From the NCBI GenBank assembly GCA_019237515.1, contig JAFAGX010000551.1, positions 1 to 7,129 on the forward strand: a stretch of 7,129 nucleotides of DNA, written 5' to 3'. Below the pieces are notes generated by a model. It was not told the origin of the DNA. It made no database searches and saw nothing but the letters and a program-made list of their open reading frames with translations. The first letter of the stretch is position 1; the number at the start of each line of letters is the position of its first letter. Shown here piece after piece: positions 6,218 through 7,129 of the stretch. Both the position numbers and the translations under genes were made by a program. This DNA comes from Acidobacteriaceae bacterium. Its GTDB lineage: Bacteria; Acidobacteriota; Terriglobia; Terriglobales; SbA1.

Positions 6218-7036
6218 CTATTGTGGGCTCACCAATGCCTTACGCGTGCGGCTCAGCGTGAACTCAATTGATTCCTTGGGAATGCTGGTCACGAACGGTT
6301 TCACCAGCCAACCGAGACCTGCTGGGATATCCCGGGTCAAAGAAATCGCTTCCAACTGCACGTACACTCCTCCATCCCGTTGCAGAAATCGCCAATACGA
6401 ATTGAGGCGCCACATAAAGCCACTATCGTTTCCAACCGGCTTTTCGGATTCGTTCGATTTACCGGCATTCTCCACTTCAACGATTCGCGTGCTGTGTGAA
6501 TACGACGCCGCGCGATCGGCGCTGATCGGAATGTATCTCACGTCGTAACTCGTATCGAGAATGACCGTAATAATTTTGCTCTTTTTCAACCGCAGGAAGA
6601 CTTTGAAGTCATTGCCGTTCCGCTGAAGTAATTTCGACCGCTGCACATCAGGCGCATAAAACTTATATTGATTGTCGTAATCCTGCAAAAATGCGACCGT
6701 CTTCGCCAAGGTTGTTCCTGGAACGAACACCGTTCCAAGCCAATGATGAATGATCCCATGAGCCACGTTCTCAGGCGCGGGCATGCGTTGGGTGATTACC
6801 TCGCCCTTGTTCAGCAACTCATAATCGTTTTTCCTTTCAGCAGCAGGTAAGCCCTCGATCCACAGAAAAGGTCCAACGCTCGATTCCTTTGCTATTTGCG
6901 ATTCCCGCTGCTGGACAAACTGATTAAAGGCTGCCACGGTTTCAGGCCTTAATTGTTCCGCCGTAGCGCTTTTTATAGAGCCCGATGCAATGATCGTCAT
7001 CAGCACTGCAACCCTCAAACGACTTGGCACTGTCAT
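6218..7036 (-). CDS. Secreted SRPBCC/START-like protein of unknown function
   Basis: A 272-residue protein with a short basic start, a hydrophobic segment VAVLMTIIASG at 9-19 and a likely cleavage after ATA at 24-26, so it is probably periplasmic. Residues 32-50 are helical; 60-90 include WIEGLPAAER. Residues 124-260 read like a helix-grip lipid-binding fold: alternating strands (KVFLRLKKSKIITVIL, 145-160; YIPISADRA, 168-176; HSTRIVEVEN, 181-190), then GFMWRLNSYWRFLQRDGGVY at 206-225 and VQLEAISLTRDIPAGLGWL at 226-244, ending in a long helix (KPFVTSIPKESIEFTLSRTR, 246-265). That closing pattern (YWRF...GGVYVQ.E...L.RDIP.G..W...P) is familiar from uncharacterised acidobacterial proteins and from SRPBCC proteins generally; the fold is an inference. 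The ATG at 7036 overlaps the preceding gene's stop as ATGA and has AGGA 9 bases upstream. It faces the exported TPR gene, with 4 bp between stops. Confidence 0.78.
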   Translation of the reverse strand: MTVPSRLRVAVLMTIIASGSIKSATAEQLRPETVAAFNQFVQQRESQIAKESSVGPFLWIEGLPAAERKNDYELLNKGEVITQRMPAPENVAHGIIHHWLGTVFVPGTTLAKTVAFLQDYDNQYKFYAPDVQRSKLLQRNGNDFKVFLRLKKSKIITVILDTSYDVRYIPISADRAASYSHSTRIVEVENAGKSNESEKPVGNDSGFMWRLNSYWRFLQRDGGVYVQLEAISLTRDIPAGLGWLVKPFVTSIPKESIEFTLSRTRKALVSPQ

Positions 7037-7128
7037 GCCAGAGTTTCCTGTTTGTAAAGCTGCAGGGTGTGACGAATAGCGGAAAACATCAGCATCACGC
7101 CCATTCCAACGATCGCGATGCTTCCGCC
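7033..7128 (-). CDS. C-terminal end of a small membrane protein (partial)
   Basis: The minus strand is open from the window edge for 31 residues, GGSIAIVGMGVMLMFSAIRH followed by a polar TLQLYKQETLA tail, and stops at a TGA that shares bases with the next gene's ATG (ATGA). The first 17 or so residues form one transmembrane helix and the short basic/polar end is probably cytoplasmic. This shape would fit the last helix of a small permease subunit such as a TRAP DctQ type, but a single helix cannot decide a family. The overlap indicates co-transcription and coupled translation with the secreted protein that follows. Confidence 0.6.
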   Translation of the reverse strand, partial: GGSIAIVGMGVMLMFSAIRHTLQLYKQETLA

Positions 7129-7129
7129 A

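Noticed and set aside
1..7129. CRISPR array, insertion sequence, prophage or defence island
   Set aside because: No regularly spaced repeats, transposase, integrase, nuclease-helicase or toxin-antitoxin-like genes are visible; the genes are metabolic, tRNA-modifying or envelope-related.

Overview
The window reads as ordinary chromosomal DNA from a GC-rich bacterium, most likely an Acidobacteriota (Terriglobia-like) genome. That placement rests on recognition rather than a search: the secreted TPR protein and its C-terminal domain, the two small conserved-looking proteins, the secreted SRPBCC-like protein and the TGTCATTCCGAGCG-type intergenic palindrome all look like what is common in that phylum. 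Nothing here indicates a phage, plasmid, CRISPR array, insertion sequence or RNA gene.

Layout. Bases 2-2086 (+) form a tight gene run: the 3' end of an NfnA/PyrK-like FAD/NAD-binding subunit, then an NfnB/GltA-type iron-sulfur flavoprotein joined by a GTGA stop/start overlap, then a small deazaflavin (F420)-type nitroreductase-family protein whose start lies inside the previous gene. Bases 2236-2805 (+) carry two small uncharacterised proteins, one with a short helical N-terminus and one with a Cys-rich zinc-ribbon-like pattern. Bases 2806-3097 are intergenic and hold a 144-bp imperfect palindrome with three internal hairpins. Bases 3098-4168 (+) encode QueG, epoxyqueuosine reductase. Bases 4243-6213 (+) encode a large exported protein with a peptidase-MA/DUF1570-like N-terminal domain, TPR-like helices, a low-complexity linker and a small C-terminal domain; its metallopeptidase motif appears to be destroyed. 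Bases 7128-6218 (-) hold two overlapping genes read towards the exported protein: the tail of a small membrane protein and a secreted SRPBCC-like protein.

How the genes relate. The first pair probably forms one redox complex handling NAD(P)H and ferredoxin (or NADPH-linked glutamate synthesis, as such genes are often named). The deazaflavin-family gene is likely co-transcribed with it. QueG performs the last step of queuosine tRNA modification and has no evident functional link to its neighbours. The exported TPR protein and the convergent secreted protein are both envelope proteins of unknown role, with only 4 bp between their stop codons.

I do not see a clear previously undescribed multi-gene system. 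The most interesting points are the apparent pseudo-peptidase, the structured intergenic repeat, and the pair of small proteins.
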